In this document: piece by piece, positions 32,803-46,114 of the stretch
How positions within the stretch are numbered: the first letter of the stretch is position 1
How the letters are laid out: each line of letters opens with the position of its first letter
Source: Scilla litardierei
Taxonomy: Eukaryota > Streptophyta > Magnoliopsida > Asparagales > Asparagaceae
Direction: 5' to 3'
NCBI GenBank assembly: GCA_030789695.1
Contig: CM061136.1
Span: 128,688,648-128,752,647, forward strand
DNA length: 64,000 bases
The notes under the pieces: generated by a model
The model's database searches: none
Seen by the model: only the letters and a program-made list of their open reading frames with translations
Told to the model about the DNA's origin: nothing
Program-made: the position numbers and the translations under genes

Positions 32803-34400
32803 ATGATCATTATTGAAAAATGTGACACAAAAAATCCAAAAATTACTCACCATTAATCTAATATTTATGAGAATCTTTTGGAACCCAAAACACTGGATTT
32901 TTGCACACCATATAAGGATTTTTTGACGGCATAAATGGATGAACTCTGGCTCTCATCGAGTGTGACTCCGGGCTTATTCGTAGATATCCAATCTCCGGCT
33001 TTAGTTGGTGACAAAGAGAACTTGATTGTATCTCCAAAACTGATTACATGAATTTTGGAAATTGCTAATACAATTTTGCCTTCCTAAATTGCTACAATAA
33101 GAAAAATCATCACTTCACTCACACTAAATATCATCAAACCAATTGGATAGCCTCACATGGAACAGAGGTGCCAAATCATGGAACCCATCTTCCCTCTCAC
33201 CAGTAATCATCATGAAGACATTACTCTGCAAAACAATAAGAAGACATTACTCTGCAAAACAATAAAGAGCCTTTTTACATTTTTTATTCGCCCTTCCAAA
33301 TGATTAATTGACTCTCCCTGTTTTATTGAATATTGATGACACTTTGCTCTAATCAAAAGATGGATTTTTATTACATTTTATTTCTATAGATGAAAAAACC
33401 AAAATTCTAATAATTGAAGTTAGGTCAGCATACATTTCACATAGACAACATGCTAAATTTCCACAAATTTTCACTCATAACTATTATATGAACTTACTGT
33501 TTTTATTCGAACAAATTCCTAGTCCAAATTGATGCTGCAAACTCGAGAATGAATAGCTAAACACTAATTTCTTAACAATGTTAAATTTCAAGAACAGATA
33601 AATTAAAAAAAGCAAAAAATAGAAGAAACTCTTAACTTGAGAGGAGAGTAGACAGTCCAGAAGACATGGAAGGGGGAGAGGCCTAGGATCACCCCGATGC
33701 TCCCACAATCAGAAGCAGAGCCACGATGGGACCCACCACCAAAGCAGCATCAAAAACCAAAACAAACCCATGAAAAAACTAATGACCTTAGATTAGTGAT
33801 GCCTCGGCAATGGACAAAATATCATTTGAATGTTGAAGATCCAAGGAGGTTAACCCTGTAAAAACATGGGCTTTAATCCACTTACACCTTATAAAACTTT
33901 GATACCAAATTGAATAATGAAATAAAATCAAATGCAAAATTTCAACATCATGGCACTAATCAAAAATGATTAAGGCTCAGTTTAACATCAGCTTTCTCAA
34001 GCACGAATTCTCTGAAGCAGAACTGGCGTTTAAAGCTGTTATTTTTCACATCATGACCAATTTTTTTAGCAAAAGAAGAAGAAATTAAAGAACAAAAAAA
34101 AGAAAAAACTCGAATTGAGGTGAGTGGCCCAGGACCACCCTTAGAAGCAGAACTTAACATGCATTTATACACGAAAAACAACACAACTTAAAATTTTAGA
34201 TGTATTGGCATTAATTTTGAATCTTTAAAATTAAGTTCAACGATTTTCATATAGATGATATTGATATTCAGGTTAAAAATGAATTTTCGATATACATTGG
34301 CAACATAAATATCATTATCATTAGACTTGAATGAAATCTCCTGGGTAAACTTCTCCCCGATAGTCATAACCATCTGCACTATCATTAGCATATATTTCAA
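32803..34400. other. Helitron interior, right part
   Basis: AT-rich DNA with a 26-bp tandem repeat (GAAGACATTACTCTGCAAAA at about 33213 and 33239). It has scattered minus-strand exon-like pieces that may belong to the captured gene. None is secure. Confidence 0.4.
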
Positions 34401-34453
34401 AGTAGAGTTATCAAATAAATGAACAAAGCTGGTGACTTTGGACAGAAACAGAC

Positions 34454-34555
34454 CTCAAGATTGGGATCAAGATGCTGATTTGCAATCTGGTTGCCGGGTG
34501 TAAGGGCCGCAGCCAAAATATGCACGCAAGCATGCATCCCTTCCTCTTTTACACA
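34454..34555 (-). pseudogene. Captured gene fragment: 34-codon exon in the Helitron
   Basis: A clean exon of 102 bases lies between an AG ending at 34556 and a donor GAG|GTCTGT, phase 0 on both sides. It encodes a mixed, folded-looking peptide with CVKEEGMHACVHILAAALTP. It probably comes from the same captured gene as 34677-35012. Weaker exon-like pieces lie to the left (for example near 34100-34160 and 33660-33740). Confidence 0.45.
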
Positions 34556-34676
34556 CTCAATTGACCATGACCACTTAAACCTCTTACTAACATCAACACA
34601 ATTAGAACATTTAGCTTTTTAAGCTCAAGAAGCATTCTTTAGCTCTAAAATAAGAAAGACCTACAACAGGACTCAA

Positions 34677-35012
34677 GCAGGCTTGAAGGGGATCTCGACT
34701 TGTTTGGGCGCCGTATTCTCCCACTCCAAGATCTTCTCCACGTCCCTCTCCAGTACCGGAACCCATCACAGTTCCTGATCGCACAAAAAAACCTTTAGAC
34801 ATAAGGGGATCTAGCCCAAAATTCCACCAAAAGAATGTCAAATGAGATCTAAAGGGCTCACCAATCATCGGATTGTCCAGCGACGGCAGGTTGAAGTACT
34901 TCTCGAACTCCTCACCTCCAGGCTTCGACAGAGGGGTCAAGATGCAGTTGTCATGGCGATTGAAGAAGACTACAGAAGGAAAAACTTCGGATCTAATAGA
35001 GATCGTACCCAT
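34677..35012 (-). pseudogene. Captured gene fragment: first exon and part of a second, in the Helitron
   Basis: The minus-strand ATG at 35012 opens 50 codons with GGEEFEKYFNLPSLDNPMI at the end, then a donor G|GTGAGC at 34861. An acceptor TGCGATCAG ends at 34775. Beyond it one frame reads [20 protein letters not shown] to a stop near 34677, but it has an in-frame TGA four codons into the exon, and its phase does not match exon 1. I do not recognise the protein. Position near the Helitron 5' end and the same orientation as the Helitron fit typical gene capture. Confidence 0.45.
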
Positions 35013-36656
35013 GGTGGTGAAGCGCCTCTCGAAGCGTGGTCAGGGCGAGTAAGCGAGCGAAAAAGGGAGAGTGGAAGAGTGGGAGAGAGAGTTCGATCAG
35101 ATGATGGTTTTTGGGTGAAGGGTGGTGTAATTAGTTGTTTTTTGAAAGAATCACGAGGAGCAAACGAATGACGAATGGTGGGATTGAAACACATGTCAGC
35201 GATCCGCGTGGTTACCATGTCAGCCATCCGCTTGATCAGAGAGAGTTCGGATTTCTGTGTGCTAGCCTAGAGTTTTCCCCCTAAAAGTTAAGATTTTCCA
35301 AAATATGGGATTCAAATTCTTTCCCCCCAAAAACCATTCCCTCCAAATTATTTCCTCCCAATTTTTAACACATTACAAACTTTATCCTAGTCACCATGTC
35401 CTAGTCATCATCTTTGTCCTAGTCATCTTGTTCTAGTAGGACAAAATTCAAAAACATCCATCAATTGTATTATATATATATATTTGCGAGTTCACAAAAT
35501 CATATACACCATACTATCCACATACTAACAAAATACATCTATAAAATATCTCGCGATTACATATGCTACATCTATCTCAGAAGTTAGCGGTCTCCACCGC
35601 GAAATCTGTATCCTTATATGCTGGGGCCTCTAACTCTGTCTTAGCACATAGTGGTGCAACAAAAAATGAAGGACTACAGGTAAATCACAGTAATTCTAGA
35701 ACTTTGAAATTAAACATGTGAGTATGAGCAAATCTAACTAAAAAATCAGGGACTAGGAACATGTAACAGTTTAGTTAATACTATCTAACATGCATGCGCT
35801 GAAATTTAAGACAAACATGTAACCCAGTTAATAATTTAAATCGATCTTAACATGATCATATCAATTATGCTAATTGTAGGTTGTGAATCATGTTGAAGAG
35901 TACAATAAGTAATCAATATTCCACCTCGTACCACGTGGGCGCTCACCCGAGCCAGCCGCAAAGAGGAACAATAGGGACTATGAGTCCAAAGAGTAACAAT
36001 GTGGGCCGGTGATACCATTAAGGGTCCAGCGAATTTATGATGTGACCCGACCAGAACAGCTAATGCAATCAATATCAATAGGAGCATGGCTCCAATCGCT
36101 CTCGCACTCTATTAATATAATTTACCCCAAAACCCAATCAGTCGAAAGTGCTAAGTGTATGACATGTGTTCATCTCTCATTGTCTTGGTGATACAGTCCA
36201 GGTGTAATTCTAAATTGATATTATTTAATTATTTAAATAATATCAATGAGTAAAAAAGTAAAGCTTTAGATTAAGTTTATGGCCACATTGAAACTAAATT
36301 ATACGATGATTTGCTAGGTCATTTTAGTTCAAGTCATATTATCAAGACTTTATTTCATTCAGCTATTTTAACAGTGTATTCAACAAAACAACAATACCAT
36401 TTTAATTTCATTTGGTTCTTATAGCACACATTCATAATATCAATTATTTCCAATGTTTAGGAAACTGTGCAAGATTATACTATGATTATTAACAACAAGG
36501 AACATGTGACATATGGTGATGGAAACAATAAAACATTTAACATGTCATATGTAATAGATGTTACACTAATTTAAACATTTAACATGGAACATACATGAGT
36601 CATCCTAATTTAAAAGTGTAACATGAAGCACATGCATGACAAATAACAATTAAAGT

Positions 36657-37300
36657 TAGGGGTGGCACAATGAGCCCGACCCGACCCAACCCGACCCGAA
36701 CCCGGCATCCTAAACCGGGTATGGGTAGAGGCCAATACGGGTCAAGTAGGATACGGGTTGACCCGACCCGACCCGGAAAAAATCTGGGTTTGACATGTCA
36801 ACCCGAATGACCCGAATTCGACCCGGTTTACTTTCTCTATTTATATAAAAAAATTATAATAACTTCAATACACAGTTGCAATGGGGAGTTGTGCTTGTAC
36901 GATTGAATTTTTGTCCTCTTCTTTAAGAGGTCTTGTAGTCAATTCTCTTTACATACAACTTTTTAGTTAATTTTATTACTTCCGTTAATAAAATGGTAAC
37001 GTTAATTATACTTCATTAATGTCATCGGTGTGGTTTAAGCGATGAGCTACTGGAAATTATGCAACACTTAATAAATTGTCGGTAGCTCTTAATAAATAGC
37101 TGGATATCGAAAACGGAGCAGTTGTGTATAAGTCAAATCTTAACCCGACGGGTTAACCCGAACCCGATCCGGAAATTTTCCGGGTCACCCGAACCCGACC
37201 CGGATTCAATCTGGGTTGGGTTAGGGTTTACCCTTAAATGGGTCGGGTCAAATCTGACCTGACCCGAACCCAAAGCCACACGGCCCGTTTGCCACCCCTA
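36657..37300. mobile_element. hAT-type non-autonomous element B, nested in the left Tekay LTR
   Basis: The ends TAGGGGTGGCA and TGCCACCCCTA are inverse repeats. A perfect 8-bp target duplication ATTAAAGT lies at 36649-36656 and 37301-37308. The right LTR has the single unfilled target near 44778, which proves the insertion. The 644-bp interior is full of GACCCGACCC/GGGTCGGGTC words and has no gene. Confidence 0.95.
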
Positions 37301-38944
37301 ATTAAAGTTATTCTAAGTATGCTAAAAAGTCTAAGTCTGAGACATAATTAGCAAATTTGAGCTGACTTGAATGTCGATGTAGCGAACGGTGCCCTACTTT
37401 AAAAATACGGGGGATGGACAATGTGGAAGGGATAGCTGTGGCGATCTCAGATAATTCTCATCATCGATCGTTTTTGGGACTTAACCATGTGTTGATGGTT
37501 TTTATGATCCTTCAGGCAGTATTTATGATCCCACAGGTGGTAACATATTATCCTTTAGGCAGTAGCATGGTGTATGATCCAAAAGACAGTGACTTCTATA
37601 ATTCCAACGGTCTTTAGTGGCCAAAACCCTCATTTACAATCATAGGGTAATGCTAAGCCAAATCAGACATGTATGGCAAAGTCCCGGAGTTTCCAACCAT
37701 CCCATGGCTATAATCAAGCCTCGACACTAGTCAAAACATCACCCAAGCAATATCTACAGTCAATATCCAAGAAAACTAGCAACGAAAAAAACCCAAAATA
37801 GTCATGGCAGGGGAAAATCCCATCGATCAGTGACGTCCTAGGGACTAGTGCTTAGGATCAGTCACGACCTGGTCAAGGAGATGCACGTTAAGGCTTAGGG
37901 GGACCCAGAGGTTACTGAAGAGAGCCAGGGAGAGCCCACATGTCACGACAGAGAACTAGGGAGGCTAAACAGTTTCGAAGAAGGGATAATATCCTAAAAC
38001 AGTTCACGAACAGGGGTGAGGAAGCCCCAAAAGATCACAATCAGAAAAAAATAAAAAAACGGACACGACACAGCTAGAGGCAGCGGCGAGGGTCGCCGCC
38101 AAGCCCCGACGGCACCTGAGTATTGCTCAGAACCATCATTGCAAGCACATAAATAAAATCACATTTTAAAATCAAAAATTAAAGAATTAAAGTGATTTAC
38201 CAGTAATCGACGACTGTCGGTGAACCCGAGCCTTGTCGTGAGTGGATTCAGCTACTAGGGTAATCCAACACTAGAACCAAGCTCGATCAAGAGAGAAATC
38301 AGAGTTTTTTTTGGAAAATGAGTTTTTTTGTAAAATTTGGAACCCTAAAATTTACCCGAGTTTATATAGGAGAAGGGGGAGACTTGTGGTGCTCGAAAAT
38401 GGGATAGAAGAACCGTGGAGTCCGTGAGGAGAGTCCGTGAGGAGAGGACGTGTGTCTCGTGAGGTGAAGAGAGAGGAGGGGGAAGCTCGGAATTCACTGC
38501 GAGTCATCCTTGCCGAAGAAACAAGAGAGAGAGGTCAGTGAAATTTCGTCGCCGCCTCGGTTCGATCACGAGAGAAGGGAAGAAGGATCGGGAGAGGGGA
38601 AACGAGGGACACGTGCTACGTACGTGTCAATGTTTAAAAGGGAGCGGGGATGGGATGAGATGGGATGGGCTGCTGCGTGGTTGGATCGGGGAAAACAAAA
38701 AGAAAAGAAAAAAGACAAGAGAAGAAAAAAGAGAAAAAGAGAGGGAGATATAGTATGGGCCGGCCTCCTTATATAAAAAAATTGGGCTTTACATTTTACC
38801 ATTCTTACAAAATTTCCATCATCGGAATTAAAAACAAAACTATGATACAACAAATAAATGGGGTTGACGTTCACACATCTCGTCATCTCTTTGCCAAGTG
38901 GACTCTCCAGGCGAGTCTCAATGTAATATTACTTTCACTAAGTT

Positions 38945-39030
38945 AACGACTCTGTTCCGAAGGGCATTCTGTTGACGGTCAATGATCAACGACTCTGTTC
39001 CGAAGGGCATTCTGTTGACGGTCAATGATC
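38945..39030. repeat. 43-bp perfect tandem duplication at the end of pol
   Basis: The unit starting AACGACTCTGTTCCGAAGGG occurs at 38945-38987 and 38988-39030 without a visible difference. It disrupts the chromodomain region. Confidence 0.95.
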
Positions 39031-39212
39031 CGCACCGGTTGTTGCTCATATGTGAGGTCAGGCCACACAGTAATATCAGAGTGATCAACTACATGTGTCA
39101 GTTCCTTACATACTTGTGTAGCTGAGATATATGGAACACACCATGCACTCCCTCTAAGGATGGAGTTTATATGCCACTTCTCCCACGCGTTCCAAGATGT
39201 CAAAAGGTCCAA
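38979..39212 (-). pseudogene. Chromodomain remnant of the Tekay-like element
   Basis: The minus-strand reading includes YEQQPVRIIDRQQNALRN, the usual start of the Tekay C-terminal chromodomain segment. The aromatic-rich second half is missing. It is cut where the 43-bp duplication begins. Confidence 0.65.
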
Positions 39213-39223
39213 TGTAGCCAGTG

Positions 39224-42000
39224 CTAAGCTTCCCTCTCTGTCCGAATCGAATCACCTTTGGTATGAGAAATCTTCAAGAGAACATGGTCACCAGGTTGGA
39301 ATTCTAAGTATCTGCGCTTCGCGGCTGTCCCGTGCTTGTATCGATGTTGTGCAACTTGAAGCTTCTCTCCAATGGTGCACACAACATCCACGGCCTCTAC
39401 AATCATATCTGGTCCAACTAGTTCTGTGTCACCTGCATCATCCTAACTCAAGGGTGAGCGGCACTTTCTCCCATATAATGCTGCAAAAGGTGGCATACCG
39501 AAACTCGCCTGATAATTATTGTATGCAAACTCTACGAGGTGAAGGTGATCTTCCCATGACTCGAAGTCTAGCATACACGCACACAATATATCCTCCAAAT
39601 CTGACTGGCCATCTGTCTGAGGATGATAGGCCGAACTAAAACTTAAATGGGTCCACAGATGATTCTGTAAGCTCTTCCAGAAATGTGATGTGAATCGAGT
39701 GTCTCTATCTGAAACGATACTCACATGAATCCATGCAACCTCACAATTTCCTCGATGTAATTCTTGGCTAGCACTTCTCTTGACTGGCTAACTCTGAAAG
39801 GAATAAGTATGCTGACTTGGTCACCCAATCAACGATTACCCAGATAGCGTCATTGTGCTTCGTGCTTCTAGGTAGTACAGTTACAACATCCATCGTAAAA
39901 TGTTGCCACTTCCATTTTGGTATGAGTAAAGGCTGTAATAAACCATCACGATGCTGTTCAGCCTTCACCTGCTAGCATACCATGCACTTCGTCATGTTCT
40001 GTGCAACGCTTCTCTTCCTGCTATACTACTAGTAATGTTGCCTTAGGTCCGTGTACATTTTGGTTCTGCCTGGCTGAATGAAATATGGGAAACTATGAGC
40101 TTACTTCAAGAACTCTTCTTGAAATCTCCAGACGGCACACAAATTTTGTTGCCATACTGCAAGGACCCATCTTCATGGAATCAGAATTCCGGCCTCTGTC
40201 TTGCCTACACCAGACTCCTAATTCCTCTACAGCCTCTCATCACTTGCCTGAACGGCCTTGATTTTATCCACCAGAGTTGACTAAAATTGCATATTCTTCA
40301 ACGAGACAGTCAACCCAGAAAAAATCACATCTATCTCCATTTATCTAATTTCCTGTTGCAGTCTCTATTGAGTCATGAGTGTCATTACTGCTGGAAGACG
40401 ACTCAGCGCATCTGGCACAACATTGACCTTCGCAGGATGATACTGAAGGTCGATATCATAATCTGCCATCAACTCGATCCATCGGCATTTCCGCATGCTA
40501 AGCTCCGTTCGAGTGAAGATATATTTCAAACTCTTATAATTTGTAAATACCTTCATATGCTCTCCTAACAAGAAACACCTCTAAATCTTCAAAGCAAAAA
40601 TAACCGTTGCCAATTCCAAGACACGAGTAGGATACTTCTTCTCATGGTTCTTCAACTGCCTGGATGTATTAGCTACGACTCGGCTGTGTTGATGTAATAC
40701 ACATTCAAGTTGTCTATTTGATGCATCACAGAACACTTCAAATTCTCCCTTCCGATAAGGAATAACCAAGATTGGTGCGGATGTCAATCTCTTTTTCAGC
40801 TCATGGAAAGCTTCATCGCATGCCTTATACTAGGTGAACACATTTTTCCTCGTTAATCACGTCATAGGCTCCGCCATCCTTGAGAAATCCTAAATGAACC
40901 TCTTATAATAACCAACTAATCCAAAGAAACTGAGAATCTCTGTCACTGACTGTAGAACATGCCAGTTTTGGACAACTGCTAATTCCTATGGATTTACAGA
41001 GATTCCTTCTCCAGAAATCACATGACCTAAGTAAGCCACATTGTTCAGCCAAAATTTACATTTGCTGAGTTTGGCGAACGGCTGGTGTCTTCTGAAAGTT
41101 TCCAGGACCTTTTCGAAGTGTCCAGCATGCTCCCGAGAGTCCTTCGAATATATTTGAATATCATCGATGTAGATTACTATGAACTTATCTAGATACTCAT
41201 ATATCACTTAGTTCATAAGGCTCACAAATACTACCGGCGCAATTGGTCACGCCAAATGGCATCACCAAGAACGCATAGTGCTCATACTTAGTCCTGAATG
41301 TAGTCTTGTGGATGTTCTCCCTCTTCACCCTCATCTGATGGTAAACGGTCCTTAAATCCAACTTTGAGAAAACGCTCGATCATCGAGTTGGTCAAAAATG
41401 TCATCGATACGAGAAATGCGATACTTGTTCTTCACTGTCACTTTGCTCAGTTCCCTGTAATCGATGCACATACGCTGATATCCATCCTTCTTTGGCACCA
41501 ACAGTATAGGAGCATCCCAAGGAGACACTGGGTCGTATCCATCTCTTCTGCAGCAGTTTATCCAACTGGTCATGTACTTCTAGCTTTGGTGGTGCCATAC
41601 GATATGATGTCTTGGAATTGGTTGAGCGCCTAGTATCAGATCCATGGAAAACTCAATGGCACGTTTTGGAGGTAATCTTATAAGATCGTCTGGAAACACG
41701 TCCATGAATTCTTGCACTACCTCTGGTATCTCTGGTTCTTCAACTTCCGTGGCACTCACCATTGCATCTGTTGGTCGGGCTCTAAATTACAGTAGCCTCT
41801 CAGATTTGCTGTCGCTGATGAACTCAAACTTTGGATGATCGGGCATCTCAAATACTACCATCCTTTGGCGACAGTCAATGGGAACATGAAATGTCCCCGA
41901 CCAATCTATTCCAAAGACATCATCAAAATTTGGCATCTCGATTACCAGAAAATCTGCGAATAGCTCCCGTCCACACTCACTACAGGGCAATGAGGGTACT
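39224..42000 (-). pseudogene. pol of the Tekay-like element (protease to integrase), heavily broken
   Basis: Reading right to left, a protease-linker relic ends near 41787 with VFGIDWSGTFHVPIDCRQR. Reverse transcriptase has [17 protein letters not shown] (about 41500) and VIYIDDIQIYSK (about 41170), so the catalytic pair of Asp residues is kept. RNase H is in scraps (FEVFCDASNRQLECVLHQHS near 40740, and a tether with DALSRLPAV near 40390). Integrase follows with FTMDVVTVLPRS (39900), [16 protein letters not shown] (39715), [10 protein letters not shown] and [10 protein letters not shown]. Its C-terminus has FQPGDHVLLKI. Stops and frameshifts separate nearly every block, so it is inactive. Confidence 0.85.
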
Positions 42001-42179
42001 CACTGGTTGTCTTCAACATACCACCACAAGTGCTAACATTCCAATAGGTAACCACGGGTTCAACATGAATAGTATGTGTGCTAACGAATTGAGTGGCTAA
42101 GAAGCAATGAGAGGCTCCTGAGTCGAATAATGTAAGGCATGTCTACCATCGACTAGTATAATACCTAACGTTAAAGATA

Positions 42180-43335
42180 CTATGTCAAAGTTACCAGGTA
42201 ATGACATGTGAAAGTAATTACTGAAAGCGATAAAATATTACCAGCAATCACTTGGCCAGTAGCCTTGGCCTCTGCTGCAGTCATAGTGAATGCTTGGTGC
42301 TTCAGAGGTGATGGTTGTGGTCTGGTTTGCTGAAAGACCTTCTGGAGAGGAAGCGATGGCCTACGAGGTGCACTCCCCACTGGAGTAGAAGTATGAACAT
42401 GAGCAGGAGCAAGATGAGATGGTGCTGCTCGTCGTGGTCCCATCTAAAGACAGTCTCTAGCACTATGCTCCTTGAATTCACAAACCAGGCAAAGGCCTAG
42501 GTGTCATCAATACTTCTCTTTATGATACCCACTTTTGTCACAGTAATGACATACTGGACGTGGCTGTTGTAGTGGCGGCCTTTTGAACTAAAACTGCTGC
42601 ACTGGCCAGTGCATATGTCTAATAGGGGCAGAGGTCGACGATTCGTCTCTTCGGTGGTAGCTGTGGATGGTGGTGGTCGCCCCGAAGGTACAGATATGAG
42701 ACGCTTCTGCTCAGTCTCCCTCTGTATGTACTCGTACTCGCGGGTTGTCGCAAGTACTTCTACATGGGGTTTGTAGGTTCAACCCAATCATCTTCTACCG
42801 GAGCTTTATGTTCAGACCTTGCTGGAAGCGTCGAGTTCGGGCTGAGGGCGATGACACCATCTCCTTCGCAAATATGCTGTGTATAGATAACTCAGCATCA
42901 TACTCCCCTACAGTCATGGTGCCTTGCTTCATGTTGGCAAACCGTGTCTCCAACTCCATTTGAGCCTCATGAGAGCTGGGTATTGAATTGTTCTTTGAAT
43001 GTATCCCAGGTGATAGACTTCTCCAATCGATCTTCTGCTGCATCCCACCAGATCCTAGCCTCTTCTACCAGCTGTAACTTGGCTATCTTTACCCAGGATT
43101 CTGTGGGGATCCCTACTGTGGTCAGATTATCCACAGTGCTCTGTAACCATTCTTCTACATTTAAAGGGTCCTCTCGTCCATTAAATGTAGCCAGACACAT
43201 GACTCGAAACTATTGTATCGACTTAGACTCATCTCGAAGGGCGTGAATAAGTTCTCGTAAGGCTTGGTCCGAGATTTGATGTACCGTCGGGTTACTCAGA
43301 CTGGATTTAGAAGCATTCTGTGCCATCTTCGTAGT
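42180..43335 (-). pseudogene. gag of the Tekay-like element, broken
   Basis: On the minus strand the gag core appears as MCLATFNGREDPLNVEEWL (43200 leftwards) and EEARIWWDAAEDRL, then FPSSHEAQMELETRFANMKQ in another frame. A zinc knuckle near 42530 reads CHYCDKSGYHKEKY, with the last Cys replaced and the His spacing altered. Several frame changes occur and the N-terminus is poor. It lies next to the 5' LTR, as expected. Confidence 0.75.
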
Positions 43336-45708
43336 GCGCTTACGATGATCGTAAACTTGCATGCGCCTGCATTCACAAGGCAATGTGAATTATAATTAAG
43401 CATTTCTCTCACGATACACCTTACTCTTTCTAGACTGACCACGAGGTTGGTTGCGAGGATTTGCATGGGCCACTAAGAAAAACATGTCACGTCCCACAAC
43501 TCGGGATCACAGCATATTTCGCAAAGGAATGACATGTCATGCAGTTAACTAGTAAAAACAATCTAGACACGAGCAGATGTTCATCAAAATGCTTAACAAA
43601 AATTTCATTTATATATATTTACGAGTTTACAAAATTATATACACCATACTATCCACGTACTAACAAAATACATCTATGACATATATCACGATTACAATGC
43701 TACCTCTATCTCAGAAGTCAGCGGTCTCTACCACAAAATCTGTATCCTTGTATGATGGGGCCTCCTCTAATTGTGTCTCAGCACCTAGTAGTGCAACAAA
43801 AAAAATGAAAGAACACCAGGTACATTATACTAATTTTAGAACTTTGGAATTAAACATGTGAGTATGAGCAATTCTAACTAGAAATCAGGGACTAGGAACA
43901 TGTAACCGTTTAATTAAATACTATCTAACATGCATGCACTAAAATTTAAGACAAATATGCAACTCAATTAATACTTTAAAGCGATCCTAACATGGTCATA
44001 TCAATTATGCTAATTCTATGATGTGAATCATATTGGAGAGTACAATAAACAACAGGAGTCCACCTCGTACCATGGGACGCTCACAGCCAGGCCCAGATTT
44101 GGAACAGTATGGGCCATGAGTCCAAAGAGTAACCGTGTGAGACTCAACAATTACGTTCAGTGATACCATTAGGGGTCCATCGGATTCATGATGTGACCCA
44201 ACCGGAATACCTGATGCGGTCAATGTCAATAGGAGCATGGCTCCAATTGTTCCAGCACTCTTACTGATATGATTTATCTTGAACCCAGTGAGTCTGAAGT
44301 GCCAAGTGTATGTCAGGTGTACATATCTTAATGTCGGTGGTACACTCCATGTGTATTTCTAAATTGATACTATTTAATTATTTAAAACATGATTTAAAAA
44401 GTAAAGCTCTAGATTAAGTTTAAGGCCACATTGAAACTAAACTATATGATGGTATGCTATGTCATTCCATTTCCTGTCATATTATCAAGACTTTATTCCA
44501 TTCAGCTATTTTACCAGTGTATTCAATTGAACAATAACGATAACATTCCAATTTCATTTGGTTCTCATAGCACATTCATCATATCAATTATTTCCAATGT
44601 TACGGAAAACTGTACAAGATTATTAACAACAGGGAACATGTGGCATATGGTGATGGAAACAATAACACATTTAACATGCCATATATGTTGCAGTAATTTA
44701 AACATTTAACATGGAGCATACACGAGTCATACTAATTTAAAAATTTAACTTGGAGCACATGCATGGCCGATAACAATTAAAGTATTCTAAGCATGCTAAA
44801 AAGTCTAAATATGTGACATAATTAGTAAATTCGAGCTAACCTAAATGTCGATGTAGCGAACGGTGCCACACTTTAAAAATAGGAGGGATGGACAATGAGG
44901 GAGAACTGTGGTGATCTTAGATAATTCTCATCATCGATCGCTTTCGGGACTTAACCATATGTTGATGGTTTCTATGAGCCTTCAGGCAGTATTTATGATC
45001 ACACAGGTAGTAAATTATGATCCTTCAGGTAGTAGCATGGCGTATGATCCAATAGACAATGAATTCTATAATTCCAACAGCCTTAAGTGGCCAAAACCCT
45101 CATTTACAATCATAGGGTAATCCTAAGCCGACTCAGACATGTAGGGCAAAGTCTCGGGATTTTCATACGATCATATGGCCATCACCAAGGCTCGACACTA
45201 GCCAACACATCACCCAAATAATATTTACAGCCACTATCCAAAACAACCAGCATTGAAAAAAAATCCCAAAACAGTCATGGCAGGGGAAAACCCTATCGAT
45301 TAGTCACGTCCTAGGGAATAGTGCCTAGGATCAGTCTCGGCCAGGTCAAAGAGAGGCACGACAAGGCTTGGGGTGACCCACATGTTACACCAGAGGGCCA
45401 GGGAGGGCCCACTGGTCTTGACAGAGAGCCAGGGAGGCTGAACAGTATCGGACAAGGGGTAATACCCAAAAATAGTTCACGGATAGGGGTGAGAAAGCCC
45501 CAAAAGATCACGGCTATAAAAAAACAAGAAACAGTCACGGAACATCTAGAGGCAGCAGCGAGGGTCGTCGCCAAGCCCCGACGGCACCTGAGTCTTGCTC
45601 AGAACTATCATCGCAAGCACATTGATAAAAATCATAATTTTAAAACCAAAACTTAAAGAATTAAAGTGATTTACCTGAAATCGACGACTGTCGGTGAACC
45701 TGAGTCTC

Positions 45709-46088
45709 TGATGCATTGCGCGGATTGCGGGTCTACAGGAGGAGGTGCGCGTGGCCAAGGGATGGCGTGGCCCAATTCCAATTGATTAAGGGAGGTATTT
45801 TATAAGCAGGGGTATTTAGGTCTTTGACTATTTTTGGGAAGTTTTGGGGTTAATTAGGGCCGGCTACCCTCTTGTTTAGTTTATGCTAATTTTAAGAAGA
45901 AACTCGTTATTTTGATTATTGTTGCTTGGGAATTTACTCTTTGATTCATTAATTCAAAGAGAGGGAGTTGATATTCTCTTATAGGATCATTTATCTTGTT
46001 TCTTCGCATTTGATTATAAAAGTCCACCTTTTTATTTTTCCACTCCTAAAAATATCATCTTTTGCTATTTCTCCAGAAGTTTTTTACA
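45709..46088 (+). repeat. 5' LTR of chromovirus copy 2
   Basis: Starts TGATGCATTGCG and ends TTTTTTACA, and is followed by the primer site. It pairs with 51111-51495. Confidence 0.9.
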
Positions 46089-46114
46089 AATTGGTATCAG
46101 AGCGATCGATCCTG

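Larger units (their letters stand above)
29114..35465 (-). mobile_element. Helitron, minus orientation, in the left LTR of the Tekay-like element
   Basis: On the minus strand the left end shows a perfect hairpin, seven bases, then CTAG followed by T. This is the Helitron 3' end (hairpin plus CTRR, insertion between A and T). The homologous place in the right LTR (near 43610) lacks the insert, which shows that about 6.3 kb were added within an AT-rich stretch. The 5' TC end could not be fixed because the junction lies in an AT microsatellite near 35465. No Rep/helicase gene is present, so the element is non-autonomous. It carries gene fragments and a nested hAT-type element. Several Helitrons may be compounded here. 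Confidence 0.6.
28973..38793 (-). repeat. Left (3') LTR of the Tekay-like element, interrupted twice
   Basis: Starts TGGCATGTCCC and ends GGCTTTACA. It is broken by the Helitron (29114 to about 35465) and by hAT-type element B (36657-37300). The remaining parts align with 43482-45703 and 51501-52080. Confidence 0.85.

Noticed and set aside
37414..37617. ORF with a relative at 44908-45120
   Set aside because: The similarity is explained by the two being the same part of paired LTRs. The reading frame is not maintained and LTRs are non-coding here.
38510..38776. Lys/Arg-rich ORF near the end of the left Tekay LTR
   Set aside because: It arises from GAGA/AAAG low complexity in the LTR. The homologous right LTR has a different frame pattern, so it is not conserved.
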